Origin: an uncultured Prochlorococcus sp.
GTDB taxonomy: Bacteria > Cyanobacteriota > Cyanobacteriia > PCC-6307 > Cyanobiaceae
Length of the DNA: 64,000 bases
Assembly (NCBI GenBank): GCA_902578845.1
Contig: CACHEM010000001.1
Span: 47,361-111,360 of the forward strand
Reading direction: 5' to 3'
A program made the translations under genes and the position numbers. The notes below the pieces were generated by a model. That model saw nothing but the letters and a program-made list of their open reading frames with translations, made no database searches and had not been told where the DNA came from. This document shows, piece by piece, positions 30,080 through 39,890 of this stretch (positions are counted from its first letter, which is position 1; every line of letters begins with the position of its first letter).

Positions 30080-30700
30080 TCATCCAATCAAATTATTAAT
30101 TTTATCTTGAAGGTGCATAGTTACAGAATTCAGATCATCTCTTGATGAACTTTTTGGAGGTTTAACAGGTTTTCCAACTTTAATAACTATTTTTGAAAAC
30201 AAAGGAATAAAGAATTTAAATCTTATTAGTCTATGTGAATTAACAATTGCAACAGGCAATAATAATTTTTGATTTTTAAAGGCTAATAATGCTGCGCCTT
30301 GTTTGGGCTTATTCACTCGACCATTTTTTTGACGAGTACCATCTATAAAAATTCCAATACAATTATCATTTGATAATTTTTTACATGCTGTTTTAATTGT
30401 ATTTTTATCAGCAATTCCTCTTTTTACTGGATAAGCTCCACAAGCCTTGATGATAAAGCCGAGTAAAGGAATTTTAAAAAGCTCTGCCTTGGCCATAAAA
30501 GATATATTACGTCCAAGGGCATGTCCTAACAAAGGAGGGTCAAGTAAAGAACCATGATTAGAAACCATTATGAAGGAATCTTTTTGGGGAATATTATCTC
30601 TACCTATTAAATGACCTTTAAATACAAATTTATAAATTGGAAATACAAAAAGCTTGCTAACTATTTCATAGATTAATTTTTGAATAGTATGATTTTTCAT
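30080..30700 (-). CDS. plsC: 1-acyl-sn-glycerol-3-phosphate acyltransferase PlsC
   Basis: Adds the second acyl chain to lysophosphatidate at the membrane. The 206 residues hold the acyltransferase HX4D motif in NHGSLLDPP at about 48-56, the AYPVKRG block near 89-95 and the FIDGTRQ motif near 118-124. It is the last gene of the same-strand set rpaB-plsX-fabH-fabD-plsC, 5 bp after fabD, which fits membrane lipid synthesis. Confidence 0.93.
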   Translation of the reverse strand: MKNHTIQKLIYEIVSKLFVFPIYKFVFKGHLIGRDNIPQKDSFIMVSNHGSLLDPPLLGHALGRNISFMAKAELFKIPLLGFIIKACGAYPVKRGIADKNTIKTACKKLSNDNCIGIFIDGTRQKNGRVNKPKQGAALLAFKNQKLLLPVAIVNSHRLIRFKFFIPLFSKIVIKVGKPVKPPKSSSRDDLNSVTMHLQDKINNLIG

Positions 30701-30705
30701 ACAGA

Positions 30706-31602
30706 TTAATATGATATTTGATCAGAAGATGAAACTTGAGAAATTTTTACATCTTTAAGATGTCTTTTTCCTAAACCACTTAGTACATTAGAAGGGCCAA
30801 TTTCAACTATATGAAGATCACTATCTTTTGCCATTAAATCCATAGTTTCTCGCCATCTAACTCCATTACACATTTGTTTTTCTAATTTAATTTTAAGCTC
30901 ATTTGGATCACTACAAAGTGAAGGTTCATAATTACTTATTACTGGGAAAGAAGGATTTTTAAACTTAATCTGTTTTAAATACTCAGAAAATTTAACTGCA
31001 GGCTCATCCATGAATGGTGAATGGAATGCGCCTGAAACATTTAATTTTAGGAATCTTTTACAAGAAATTTCTTTCGATAAATTGTCTAACTCTTCATTAG
31101 ATCCTGATAAGACAACTTGGGAAGAGCTATTATCATTCGCGATCACAACATCTTCACGTTTTTTGACTAATGAATCAAGTTCATTTCTATCAAAACCAAT
31201 TACTGCTGCCATAGATCCTTGCCCAGCATTTACCATTAATTGAGATCTTACTTTTATTAGTGATACACAGTCTTCGAATGAAAAAACATCCGCACAATAT
31301 AATGCAGTTATTTCTCCTAGACTATGCCCAGCAACATAAGTTGGTTTAAAACCATTTTCTTTTAAGGCATCTAATAAAATTGATTCAACCAAAAAAAGAC
31401 AGATTTGTGTATTTCTTGTATTATTCAAATCACTAAGAGGATTTGTTGAATCAGAATTTAACTCGCAAATTTCAAATAAATTTCTCTCAAATATCTCCGA
31501 AGCATAACTAAACCTGTCTTTTGTGCTCGGCAAACTTTCAATTTGTTTTGCCATTCCAATTTTTTGCGAGCCCTGTCCAGGGAATAACCATGCAACTGTC
31601 AT
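30706..31602 (-). CDS. fabD: Malonyl-CoA:ACP transacylase FabD
   Basis: Loads malonyl groups on acyl carrier protein. The 298 residues have FPGQGSQ at 7-13, the nucleophile Ser94 in AGHSLGE and the catalytic histidine in GAFHSPFM. It lies between fabH (18-bp gap) and plsC (5-bp gap) on the same strand, a lipid biosynthesis operon. Confidence 0.96.
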   Translation of the reverse strand: MTVAWLFPGQGSQKIGMAKQIESLPSTKDRFSYASEIFERNLFEICELNSDSTNPLSDLNNTRNTQICLFLVESILLDALKENGFKPTYVAGHSLGEITALYCADVFSFEDCVSLIKVRSQLMVNAGQGSMAAVIGFDRNELDSLVKKREDVVIANDNSSSQVVLSGSNEELDNLSKEISCKRFLKLNVSGAFHSPFMDEPAVKFSEYLKQIKFKNPSFPVISNYEPSLCSDPNELKIKLEKQMCNGVRWRETMDLMAKDSDLHIVEIGPSNVLSGLGKRHLKDVKISQVSSSDQISY

Positions 31603-31620
31603 AATGTTCCTATTTTGTTT

Positions 31621-32628
31621 TTAACCCCATTTAATTAGGGCTGCACCCCAACTTAACCCAGCACCGAAACCACTTGTAGCAATAATATCATTTTGTTTAA
31701 TTCTATAATCTCTTACAGCCTCATCCATCATTAGAGGAATTGTTGCTGCTGAAGTATTGCCATATTTTTCTAAATTACTAAGAATCTTTTCTTTGGGAAT
31801 TTTTAACCTTTCTCCTACAGAATCTAATATTCTTTGATTAGCTTGATGCAGCAAGAGCCAATCAACTTGATCAGAATTATATTTCATTTTTTTCAACAAC
31901 TTTTCAAGAATTAGGGGGACTTCTTTAACTGCGAATTTATAAACTTCCTGACCATTCATCTCAATTGGAGAAAAACCTCCGTTTAAAAAGTCAATTTCAT
32001 CCACTATTGAATCCTTATTCTTTTTTGATGGAAGATTAAGAAAAGAACCCCTTCCCCCATCAGTTCTCATATCAAAACCTATAAAATTATCAAATTCATT
32101 TGTAGCTTCAATTGCTAATGCACCGGCACCATCTCCAAAGAGAATACAACTTCTTCTATCGTTCCAATCAACAAAACTTGATAATTGATCTGCTCCAATA
32201 ATAATAGCCCTTTTAAAACTGCCCCCTTTTAAAAATTGTGAGGCTGTTATTAAAGCAAATAAAAAACCACTACAAGCTGCAGTTAAATCGAAAGCGACAG
32301 CATTAGCTGCCCCTAATTTAGATTGAATGGATGGAGCTGATCCAAATAAATCATGCGGAGTAGAAGTAGCTAAAACAATCAAATCAACAGTTTTAATATC
32401 CCAATTAGCCATTTCTATAGCAGTTAGAGCAGCCTTATAACCCATCTCAGTAACATTATCTCCTATGTTGGATATTCTCCTTTCAGAAATTCCCGTTCTA
32501 GATTGTATCCATTCATTGCTTGTATCAACCTTTTGACTAATTTTTTGATTAGTTAGGATTTGATCAGGTACATAACTTCCGCTTCCCTTGAATGACACTC
32601 CAATCTGATTAAAATTTATTCCTTCCAA
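31621..32628 (-). CDS. fabH: 3-oxoacyl-ACP synthase III FabH
   Basis: Starts fatty acid synthesis by condensing acetyl-CoA with malonyl-ACP. The thiolase-fold protein of 335 residues has the catalytic Cys119 in LTAACSGFLFAL, the histidine in LLLHQANQRILDSV near 255-268, and the asparagine in YGNTSAATIPL. The nucleotide-loop block SNEWIQSRTGISER lies at 37-50. It is between plsX and fabD on the same strand. Confidence 0.97.
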   Translation of the reverse strand: MEGINFNQIGVSFKGSGSYVPDQILTNQKISQKVDTSNEWIQSRTGISERRISNIGDNVTEMGYKAALTAIEMANWDIKTVDLIVLATSTPHDLFGSAPSIQSKLGAANAVAFDLTAACSGFLFALITASQFLKGGSFKRAIIIGADQLSSFVDWNDRRSCILFGDGAGALAIEATNEFDNFIGFDMRTDGGRGSFLNLPSKKNKDSIVDEIDFLNGGFSPIEMNGQEVYKFAVKEVPLILEKLLKKMKYNSDQVDWLLLHQANQRILDSVGERLKIPKEKILSNLEKYGNTSAATIPLMMDEAVRDYRIKQNDIIATSGFGAGLSWGAALIKWG

Positions 32629-32681
32629 AAGAGTTTTTTAGATACTTATATTAGTCAAACATAAATTTGACTCAATATGCT

Positions 32682-34100
32682 TTATGAATTTAAAACTTGA
32701 AGCTTTTGCAGTTGAGTTAAATTGTCCATAACACCATGATTAACTGCAGAGTGAGCCAAGCGAAGAGCACTAACTACTGATAAAGATTTGCTACTTCCAT
32801 GCCCAATAACGCAAATACCATTCACCCCAAGTAATAAAGCTCCTCCATGTTCTGCATGATCTAACCTTTTCTTAATTCTGATTAGATTACTTTTTAAAAA
32901 AGCTGAACCAACTTTACCCCGCCTTCCACGCGGCAGCTCAGATCTCAAAATATCTAATAAAACTCCTCCCACAGATTCGAGAAATTTCAATAATATATTT
33001 CCAGTAAATCCATCACAGACTACTACGTCGAAAGTACCTGATAATACATCTCGCCCTTCACAATTACCTCCAAAATTCAAACTTTTTTCAGAAGATAATA
33101 ATTCAAATGTTTTTAGGGATAAATCATTGCCTTTGCATTCTTCTTCTCCAATATTTAAAAGGCCAATTCTTGGTTTTTTTACTTGTAAGACATCTTTTGC
33201 ATAAATGTTACCTAGAAGAGCAAATTGATGCAGATAGGATGGCTTACAATCAGTATTTGCACCAACATCTAAAACTAAGACCGGGCGTGTTTGATCCCTC
33301 GTTGGAAATAATGCTCCTATAGCTGGTCTCTCAATCCCTTTCAATCTTCCAATTCTAAATATGGCAGACGCCATCATGGCGCCTGAATTACCAGCTGAGT
33401 AGACAGCTTCAGCTTTATTATTTCTGACTAAATCCATTGCAACGTTTATACTTGCATTTTTCCTTTTTCTAACTGCAGTAGCTTCTTCATTCATCCCAAT
33501 AGGATCTCCACTATCAATTAATTGAAGACGATTATTGTCAATTTCATTTTCTAATAATTCTGCTAAACCAGTTTTTTCTGCTGCACCTTTAACTTTTTCA
33601 ATTTCGCCAACAAACTTTATATTTATTGGAAATCTACTTATTGCTTCGAGACAACCCTCAAGAATTGGAGCAGGAGCATAATCTCCCCCCATACCATCAA
33701 CTGCGATCCAAATTCTTTTAGATTGAGATTCCTCTACCCTATCTAAGATATTATCGTTATTTTGCAACCTTTTTAATGGGTCAAAAACTAATGGCTGTAA
33801 TGTATTTTTAGCTATTGAACTAGCATTTGAAACAACACTGCTGGCAGTATTCACAACAGATTCAGCGCTTGAGACTACATTACCTGCGACATTACCTGCA
33901 ACATTACTCGCCACATTGCTAGCTGTGCTCACTACAGAACCAGCACCAGAAACTACATTACCCGCCACATTACTAGCCGTTACCGCAGAACTAGCAGCAG
34001 TATCTACTATTGAAGTTACAGCCGAGTTTCTTTTGTACCAAATAACTAATCTTCTAATAGCTCTGGGCTTATTAATTTTTTGAATACTTTCTTTGCCCAT
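32682..34100 (-). CDS. plsX: Phosphate acyltransferase PlsX with long repetitive N-terminal extension
   Basis: PlsX makes acyl-phosphate from acyl-ACP for phospholipid synthesis. The enzyme core begins near residue 130 (WIAVDGMGGDYAPAPI) and runs to the end with normal family blocks such as YSAGNSGAMMASA and DVVVCDGFTGNI. The 472-residue total is about 130 longer than usual because of an N-terminal extension. Residues 1-28 are basic and about 30-98 are Ala/Val/Ser/Asn-rich (repeats of SNVAGNV and related units). Its ATG directly abuts the rpaB stop. An amphipathic membrane tether is a possible role, by inference. Confidence 0.94.
   Translation of the reverse strand: MGKESIQKINKPRAIRRLVIWYKRNSAVTSIVDTAASSAVTASNVAGNVVSGAGSVVSTASNVASNVAGNVAGNVVSSAESVVNTASSVVSNASSIAKNTLQPLVFDPLKRLQNNDNILDRVEESQSKRIWIAVDGMGGDYAPAPILEGCLEAISRFPINIKFVGEIEKVKGAAEKTGLAELLENEIDNNRLQLIDSGDPIGMNEEATAVRKRKNASINVAMDLVRNNKAEAVYSAGNSGAMMASAIFRIGRLKGIERPAIGALFPTRDQTRPVLVLDVGANTDCKPSYLHQFALLGNIYAKDVLQVKKPRIGLLNIGEEECKGNDLSLKTFELLSSEKSLNFGGNCEGRDVLSGTFDVVVCDGFTGNILLKFLESVGGVLLDILRSELPRGRRGKVGSAFLKSNLIRIKKRLDHAEHGGALLLGVNGICVIGHGSSKSLSVVSALRLAHSAVNHGVMDNLTQLQKLQVLNS
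33807..34013 (-). repeat. In-frame degenerate short repeats in plsX N-terminal extension
   Basis: The coding strand for residues about 30-98 of PlsX repeats short units encoding variants of SNVAGNVV, GSVVSTASNV and SSVVSNASS. Third positions vary between units, so the repeats are old or selected at protein level rather than fresh slippage. The pattern suggests an amphipathic 11-residue-like helix, as in lipid-binding or apolipoprotein-like segments; this is inference. Confidence 0.75.
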
Positions 34101-34847
34101 CTATTTACCGTCAAAAGGTGCGATATCTACTATCCTTTGGAAGAGATATCCTGTGCCCCTTGCTGTTAATATCAATTCAGGATTTGCTGGATCAGCCTCC
34201 AGCTTTGATCTTAATCTTGATATATGAACATCGACTACTCTTGTATCTACGTGTCTCTCAGGTGTATATCCCCAAACTTCTTTCAAAATTTCTCCTCTAC
34301 TAAATGGCTCGCCTGACCTGCTTACCAAAAGCTCCAAAAGACTAAATTCCATACCAGTTAATCTAATTCTTTCATCGCTTTTAAAAACTTGTCTTCGATT
34401 TGTATCAATTTTAATATCAGTAACCAATATTAATCCTGAATTAGGCATTCCAGGAATTTGTTCTTTATCAATTCTTCTTAGAACGCATCTAATTCTAGCT
34501 TCTAATTCCTTAGGACTAAATGGTTTCACAACATAATCATCAGCCCCTAATTCTAAACCTGTTATCCTGTCTGCAACATCTCCTAATGCAGTTAACATAA
34601 CAATTGGAACATCAGAATCTTTTCTTAATTCTTGACAAACACCATAGCCATCTAATTTCGGCATCATAACATCAAGTACGACTAAATCAGGCCCATAATC
34701 TTTAAATAACTTTAATGCTTCTTTACCATCACTTGCAGTGACTACTTTGTAGCCAATCATAGAGAGGCGTGTCTCCAGAATTCTTCTAATACTTGCCTCG
34801 TCATCTGCGACAAGAATTGTTTCTTTAGTTTGACTAGATAGAGCCAT
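34101..34847 (-). CDS. rpaB: OmpR-family response regulator RpaB
   Basis: RpaB is the essential cyanobacterial light-stress regulator that partners with the NblS kinase and binds HLR1 sites. The 248-residue protein has a receiver domain with Asp15/Asp16, phospho-acceptor Asp59 in LDVMMP, Thr86 and Lys108 in VKPF, and a winged-helix output domain at about 140-240 with WGYTPERHVDTRVVDVHISR. It is followed directly by plsX on the same strand (zero gap) and is divergent from radA (107 bp). This gene order is familiar in cyanobacteria. Confidence 0.93.
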   Translation of the reverse strand: MALSSQTKETILVADDEASIRRILETRLSMIGYKVVTASDGKEALKLFKDYGPDLVVLDVMMPKLDGYGVCQELRKDSDVPIVMLTALGDVADRITGLELGADDYVVKPFSPKELEARIRCVLRRIDKEQIPGMPNSGLILVTDIKIDTNRRQVFKSDERIRLTGMEFSLLELLVSRSGEPFSRGEILKEVWGYTPERHVDTRVVDVHISRLRSKLEADPANPELILTARGTGYLFQRIVDIAPFDGK

Positions 34848-34954
34848 TTGTTTCTATTAGCTAATCAGTAAGAGAATTAATTATTATCCTAATCTAACTT
34901 GTAGAGGGGCAATATCCCAAACATTCTAGTTCTTATATTTTGTTCAAAAACTAA

Positions 34955-36307
34955 ATGTCTAGCAAATTGTCTACTTTTATTTGTCAAAATTGCGGAACTG
35001 AAACTTCTCAATACTTTGGGAAATGCCTTAATTGCAATTCATGGAACTCCATTGTAGAGGAAATTAAAACCAAGAGATCTAAACATCAAGACATTAAAAA
35101 TAATAAGAAATCTATACCTTTTCATGAAATTTCATCAAAAAAAATAGCAAGATTTACTAGTGGTTTTAGAGAATTTGATCGAGTTCTTGGAGGCGGAATA
35201 GTACCTGGATCTGTTGTTTTACTTGGTGGAGAACCAGGTATAGGTAAAAGCACAATAGTTCTTCAATCAGCAGGAAAAATATCTCTCAATGAGAAAGTTT
35301 TATATGTAACGGCAGAGGAATCTCTAGAACAAGTAAAAATTAGATGGGAAAGATTAAATCAAAGCAGTATTGATTTAAAAATTTTTGCAGAAACTAATTT
35401 ATCCCTAATTATTGAAGAGATCAAACGTATAAATCCAAGTTTCGCAATTATTGATAGTATTCAAGCCATCCATAATAATGAAATGGAAAGTTCGCCAGGA
35501 TCAGTTTCTCAAGTTAGAGCATGTTCATCTGATTTGCAAAATCTCGCTAAAGATAATAATATCGCGCTTCTAATAATTGGTCATGTAACCAAAGATGGTG
35601 CTTTAGCTGGTCCAAAAACTCTAGAGCATTTAGTTGATACAGTAATAAACTTTGAAGGAGATAATATTTCCTCACATAGATTACTGAGAAGTATAAAAAA
35701 TCGATTTGGATCAACCTTTGAAATTGGAATTTTTGAAATGTTTGAAGAGGGCTTACGAGAGATAAAAAACCCAAGTTCAATTTTTACAAATAAAGAAAAT
35801 ATTTCAGGTGTGACAACAACTATTACAAATGAAGGCACTCGACCATTAGCAGTTGATATACAAGCACTTGTAAATAAAACTTTTTACAGTAACCCAAGAC
35901 GAACTACAACAGGAATTAGCATAAATAGATTACATCAAATTCTAGCTGTTATTGAAAAACACGTAGGTATAAAATTATCTGAATTTGATTGTTACATAGC
36001 TACTGGTGGTGGTTTTGAGATTAATGATCCTTCAGCAGACTTAGGTATAGCAATATCAATTTTATCAAGTTTGAAAAATAATCCTCCTTTAGCAAATAGC
36101 TCATTTATTGGAGAATTGGGTTTGAGCGGTCAAGTTAGAAAATCGAATAACGTTCGAATAAAGATAGAAGAGGCTGTAAGACTAGGTATCAAAAATATCA
36201 TAGTGCCAAAATTAGAGGAGGAACTAAATAATAAGTTTAAAAATTTAATAAATATCAAAGAGATTTACAATATCAAAGAAGCAGTTGAATATTCTTTCTC
36301 AGAGTAA
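34955..36307 (+). CDS. radA: DNA repair protein RadA (Sms)
   Basis: RadA is a RecA-like branch-migration ATPase in recombination repair. The 450 residues have a C4 zinc finger (Cys10, 13, 24, 27), Walker A GGEPGIGKST at 91-100, the RadA-specific KNRFG motif near 248-252, and a Lon-protease-like C-terminal domain with GLSGQVR. It is complete, divergent from rpaB, and convergent with ycf3 (6-bp gap). Confidence 0.96.
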   Translation: MSSKLSTFICQNCGTETSQYFGKCLNCNSWNSIVEEIKTKRSKHQDIKNNKKSIPFHEISSKKIARFTSGFREFDRVLGGGIVPGSVVLLGGEPGIGKSTIVLQSAGKISLNEKVLYVTAEESLEQVKIRWERLNQSSIDLKIFAETNLSLIIEEIKRINPSFAIIDSIQAIHNNEMESSPGSVSQVRACSSDLQNLAKDNNIALLIIGHVTKDGALAGPKTLEHLVDTVINFEGDNISSHRLLRSIKNRFGSTFEIGIFEMFEEGLREIKNPSSIFTNKENISGVTTTITNEGTRPLAVDIQALVNKTFYSNPRRTTTGISINRLHQILAVIEKHVGIKLSEFDCYIATGGGFEINDPSADLGIAISILSSLKNNPPLANSSFIGELGLSGQVRKSNNVRIKIEEAVRLGIKNIIVPKLEEELNNKFKNLINIKEIYNIKEAVEYSFSE

Positions 36308-36313
36308 AATTTT

Positions 36314-36835
36314 TTAGAGATACATATCGATTGAACTTCTTCCTGAGTTTTTCAACCAATTCTCAATATCTAAATACCCACCTGGATATAATCTAACTGC
36401 TTTAGACCAGACTTCAGCAGCTTTATCAAACCAAATATCTCTCTGATCTAAATCACCATTTTGCTCAGCATATCTTCCCCTTTTTTCATAAATTAAACCT
36501 ATATTTTTCAGGCATGATGGCTGTTTGGGATTTTCTACTAATGCTTTTTCATAAGTTTCAATAGACAAATCCTCTTCGCCGTTACTCATATATATTATTG
36601 CCATATTTTTTAAAGTCTCACCCCGATCAATTTTATTTTCTTCAAGCAGTAAACTCTCTTTGTAATACTCTAATGCTTCTGAATAATCCCCATTATTTTG
36701 TGCAGCTAAGCCATCTCTATAATAGATATATGCCTTTTTTTCTTTCTCTGCAATAGGCATAATTTTTACTATAGATTCAGCAATCACAGTAAAAGCTTTA
36801 TCAATAAAATTGTCTCTGTTTTGATTACTAGGCAC
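36314..36835 (-). CDS. ycf3: Photosystem I assembly protein Ycf3
   Basis: Ycf3 is a TPR chaperone for photosystem I assembly on the thylakoid surface. The 173 residues contain three TPR units at about 35-68 ([20 protein letters not shown]), 72-105 and 110-150, with the family ending [16 protein letters not shown]. The start [17 protein letters not shown] is typical. Gene order with radA and rpaB recurs in related genomes as I recall. Confidence 0.96.
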   Translation of the reverse strand: MPSNQNRDNFIDKAFTVIAESIVKIMPIAEKEKKAYIYYRDGLAAQNNGDYSEALEYYKESLLLEENKIDRGETLKNMAIIYMSNGEEDLSIETYEKALVENPKQPSCLKNIGLIYEKRGRYAEQNGDLDQRDIWFDKAAEVWSKAVRLYPGGYLDIENWLKNSGRSSIDMYL

Positions 36836-36947
36836 TGCTTCAAATCTAATAAAGTTTATATACTAATTTAAAAAATAACTATTTAAAAAGTCTATTACAT
36901 TTATTATTATAGTGAAAAATGAAGTCAAGCATTAATTTGCTTCTATC

Positions 36948-39251
36948 GTGAAAAATATGGAGAGCATTCAATTAAAAGTTACAGGAATGAAGTGCGGGGG
37001 TTGTGTTAGTACTGTTGAAAAAATATTGAATAATTCTGATGGTATTGAAAATGTTTCTGTTAACTTGCTTACTGAAAGTGCATATTTTGAAATTACCCAA
37101 AAACACTTAGAAATAGAAACTATTCTCGAAAATCTAAAAGAGAATGGTTTCCCATCAAAGATTTATGTAAATGATTTTTCAAAAAAAATAAATAAAGCAG
37201 AATTAGAAAAAAAAAAGAAGTGGAATAATCAATGGAAAAAGCTAACTTTTGCCCTCTTACTTTTATTATTTTCAGGTTTAGGTCATCTGGCAGAAGGAAG
37301 ATATATAAATTTTCCAATATTAGGAAATATATTTTTTCACGCTTCATTAGCAACGGTAACTCTATTATTTCCTGGCAGAGGAATAATTATTAATGGATTT
37401 AAATCATTTATTAAGTACCGTCCGGATATGGATTCTTTAGTAGCTCTTGGAGTAATTAGCGCATATACAACTAGTCTTCTATCCTTAATATTTCCTGCCA
37501 CTGGTTTTCCTTGTTTTTTTAATGAACCAGTTATGCTGTTAGGCTTCATACTGATTGGGCGTTTCTTAGAAGAAAGAGCAAGATATCAAACTGGATCATC
37601 CATTGGAGAATTATTAGATCTTCAACCTGAAATGGCAAATATCTATACAGAAGAAAATAAAATAAAGTCAATAAGAGTAAATACTTTAAGAACTGATCAA
37701 GAGATTCAAGTTTTAGCAGGAGACAGAGTACCTGCTGACTGCCTTGTTATTAAAGGTAATTCATATATTGATGTTTCACATATTACGGGAGAATCGAAAC
37801 CTATAGAAGTAAAAGAAGGCGACAATCTATCTAGTGGATCTTTAAATCTTAATTCAACTCTAAGACTTAAAGTAAAAAAAGTCGGAGGAGATTCTTCTCT
37901 TGCAAAACTAGTAAGTCTTATTGAGTCTGTAAACGCAAGAAAACCTCGCATTCAGAGAATTGCTGATGAAATTGCAGGTAAATTTACTTACTTTGTACTT
38001 ATTTTTGCTACTTTAACCTTCTTCTTTTGGTGGAAAGCGGCAAGAAACATTTGGCCTAATTTATTAAGTAATAATCATCAATTCATAACTCACTCTAGCC
38101 ACACACTTCATAGTTCGCTTGGTAGTAATGCTGAGAATTTCCTGAGTTTAGCAATTCAATTATCAATTGCTGTTTTAGTAATAGCTTGTCCTTGTGCATT
38201 AGGGTTAGCTACCCCAACTGTAATAACTGTCGCATCAGGGAAAGCAGCAAAAAAAGGCGTTTTATTTAAAGGCGGAGACAAAATAGAAATGGCCTCAAAA
38301 ATTAATTACATTATTTTTGATAAGACAGGTACTTTAACAAAAGGCAAGCCTTTCATTGTTGATTATAAAAATAATAATGATCATTCATTTTTATTAAGAA
38401 TAGCTGCCAGTCTAGAAAAGGAAAGCAGACATCCAATCGCTAATGCCTTAATTCAAGAGGCAAAAAAACAAAATCTAACTTTATTTCCAATAAAAGAAAT
38501 TTTCACCCATTCGGGTAGAGGTATTTCTGGAGAACTTGATTCAATTGATGGAACTATTAATATTGGAAATATTGAATGGCTACTAAGCAAAGGAATAATG
38601 ATTAATAGTGATGCAAAAAAAATCCTTGAAAATGAAGAAACAAAAACGAACACTATCATTGGAGTAAGTATCAAAGATCAATTATTAGGCTTTATCTTGT
38701 TGGGAGATTTACTCAGAGATGATTCAATTAAAACAGTTCAAAATTTGAGAGAGAACAAATTTAAAATTAATATTTTAAGTGGAGATAGAAAACAAACAGT
38801 CTTAGCTTTAGCAAAAAAAATTGGTTGTAAAGAAACAGAAGTGAAATGGGATCTGCTTCCTGAAATGAAACTGAAGACTATAGAAAATTTAAAAATCAAT
38901 AATAAAGTAGCAATGATTGGTGATGGTATTAATGATGTACCTGCCTTAGCATCTTCAGACTTAGGAATTGCAGTAGGATCAGGGACTCAAATAGCCAAGG
39001 CAAATGCAGATTTAGTATTAATGGGAGATCAACTAAATGGATTACCCTACGCCCTAAATCTTTCAAAAAAAACTATAAGAAAAATAAAGCAAAATCTCAC
39101 ATGGGCTTTCGGTTACAACTTACTAGCTATACCCATAGCCGCCGGCATTTTGTTTCCTAGTTACGGTATTCTTCTTACTCCCTCAATAGCAGCATTATTG
39201 ATGGCTATAAGCTCTATTACAGTTGTAATTAATGCTTTATCGTTGGAATAA
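36948..39251 (+). CDS. P1B-type copper-transporting ATPase
   Basis: A heavy-metal P-type ATPase, 767 residues from GTG at 36948; the ATG at 36957 is an equally good start. The N-terminal metal-binding domain has GMKCGGC at 13-19. The membrane CPC motif (ACPCALGLATPTV) near 415-427 marks a copper-type pump. The phosphorylation site is DKTGTLT near 460, followed by SRHP and GDGINDVPAL. CtaA (import toward thylakoid) or PacS/CopA type cannot be told from sequence. It runs directly into tmk, whose ATG abuts its stop. Confidence 0.92.
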   Translation: MKNMESIQLKVTGMKCGGCVSTVEKILNNSDGIENVSVNLLTESAYFEITQKHLEIETILENLKENGFPSKIYVNDFSKKINKAELEKKKKWNNQWKKLTFALLLLLFSGLGHLAEGRYINFPILGNIFFHASLATVTLLFPGRGIIINGFKSFIKYRPDMDSLVALGVISAYTTSLLSLIFPATGFPCFFNEPVMLLGFILIGRFLEERARYQTGSSIGELLDLQPEMANIYTEENKIKSIRVNTLRTDQEIQVLAGDRVPADCLVIKGNSYIDVSHITGESKPIEVKEGDNLSSGSLNLNSTLRLKVKKVGGDSSLAKLVSLIESVNARKPRIQRIADEIAGKFTYFVLIFATLTFFFWWKAARNIWPNLLSNNHQFITHSSHTLHSSLGSNAENFLSLAIQLSIAVLVIACPCALGLATPTVITVASGKAAKKGVLFKGGDKIEMASKINYIIFDKTGTLTKGKPFIVDYKNNNDHSFLLRIAASLEKESRHPIANALIQEAKKQNLTLFPIKEIFTHSGRGISGELDSIDGTINIGNIEWLLSKGIMINSDAKKILENEETKTNTIIGVSIKDQLLGFILLGDLLRDDSIKTVQNLRENKFKINILSGDRKQTVLALAKKIGCKETEVKWDLLPEMKLKTIENLKINNKVAMIGDGINDVPALASSDLGIAVGSGTQIAKANADLVLMGDQLNGLPYALNLSKKTIRKIKQNLTWAFGYNLLAIPIAAGILFPSYGILLTPSIAALLMAISSITVVINALSLE

Positions 39252-39890
39252 ATGAAAGGAAAATTTATCGTTATTGAGGGTATTGATGGATGTGGTAAAA
39301 CTACCCAGATAGATGAGCTTTCCAAATGGCTCCCTGATAGTGGCCTAATAAATAAAGGGTCTAAATTAATCACGACAAGAGAGCCAGGAGGCAGTGATTT
39401 AGGAAAAAGACTTAGAAGACTGATTCTAGATAATAATGAAAATAACCAGCCTTCATCGCTTGCGGAATTATTGCTTTATTCAGCGGATAGAGCTGAACAC
39501 GTTTCCAAAATTATTTCACCTGCTTTAAACAACAATGATTGGGTAATAAGTGATAGATTTTCCGATTCCACCCTTGCCTATCAAGGTTATGGAAGAAATA
39601 TAAATTTAAAAATAATTAAAAATATTGAATCTATTGTATGTCAAGGAGAATCGCCTGATCTAACTTTCTTCTTAGAAATTTCTCCAGAAGAAAGTATATT
39701 ACGAAGAAAAAATGAAATTCCAGATAGAATAGAATCAGAAGGTATTAAATTTTTAGAAAAAGTAAATGAAGGCTTCAAAATAATTGCCAAAGAAAAAAAA
39801 TGGATAGTAATTTCTGCCTCACAAAATATTAAAACTATTTCTAATCAAATTAAAGATATTGTAGTAACCACTTTTTCTAATAACAAATGA
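39252..39890 (+). CDS. tmk: Thymidylate kinase
   Basis: Phosphorylates dTMP to dTDP. The 212 residues have the P-loop GIDGCGKT at 10-17, TREPGGS near 45-51, and the DR motif in [15 protein letters not shown] with a lid region of RRKNEIPDR type. The start abuts the ATPase stop, and the last 4 bp (ATGA) overlap the start of holB, so ATPase-tmk-holB is one translationally coupled unit. Confidence 0.96.
   Translation: MKGKFIVIEGIDGCGKTTQIDELSKWLPDSGLINKGSKLITTREPGGSDLGKRLRRLILDNNENNQPSSLAELLLYSADRAEHVSKIISPALNNNDWVISDRFSDSTLAYQGYGRNINLKIIKNIESIVCQGESPDLTFFLEISPEESILRRKNEIPDRIESEGIKFLEKVNEGFKIIAKEKKWIVISASQNIKTISNQIKDIVVTTFSNNK

Noticed and set aside
36919..36951. A 10-codon upstream frame (MKSSINLLLS) overlapping the GTG start of the copper ATPase, as a possible leader peptide.
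   Set aside because: No metal-binding residues or attenuator structure; start of the ATPase is itself uncertain (ATG 36957), so the overlap may be meaningless.
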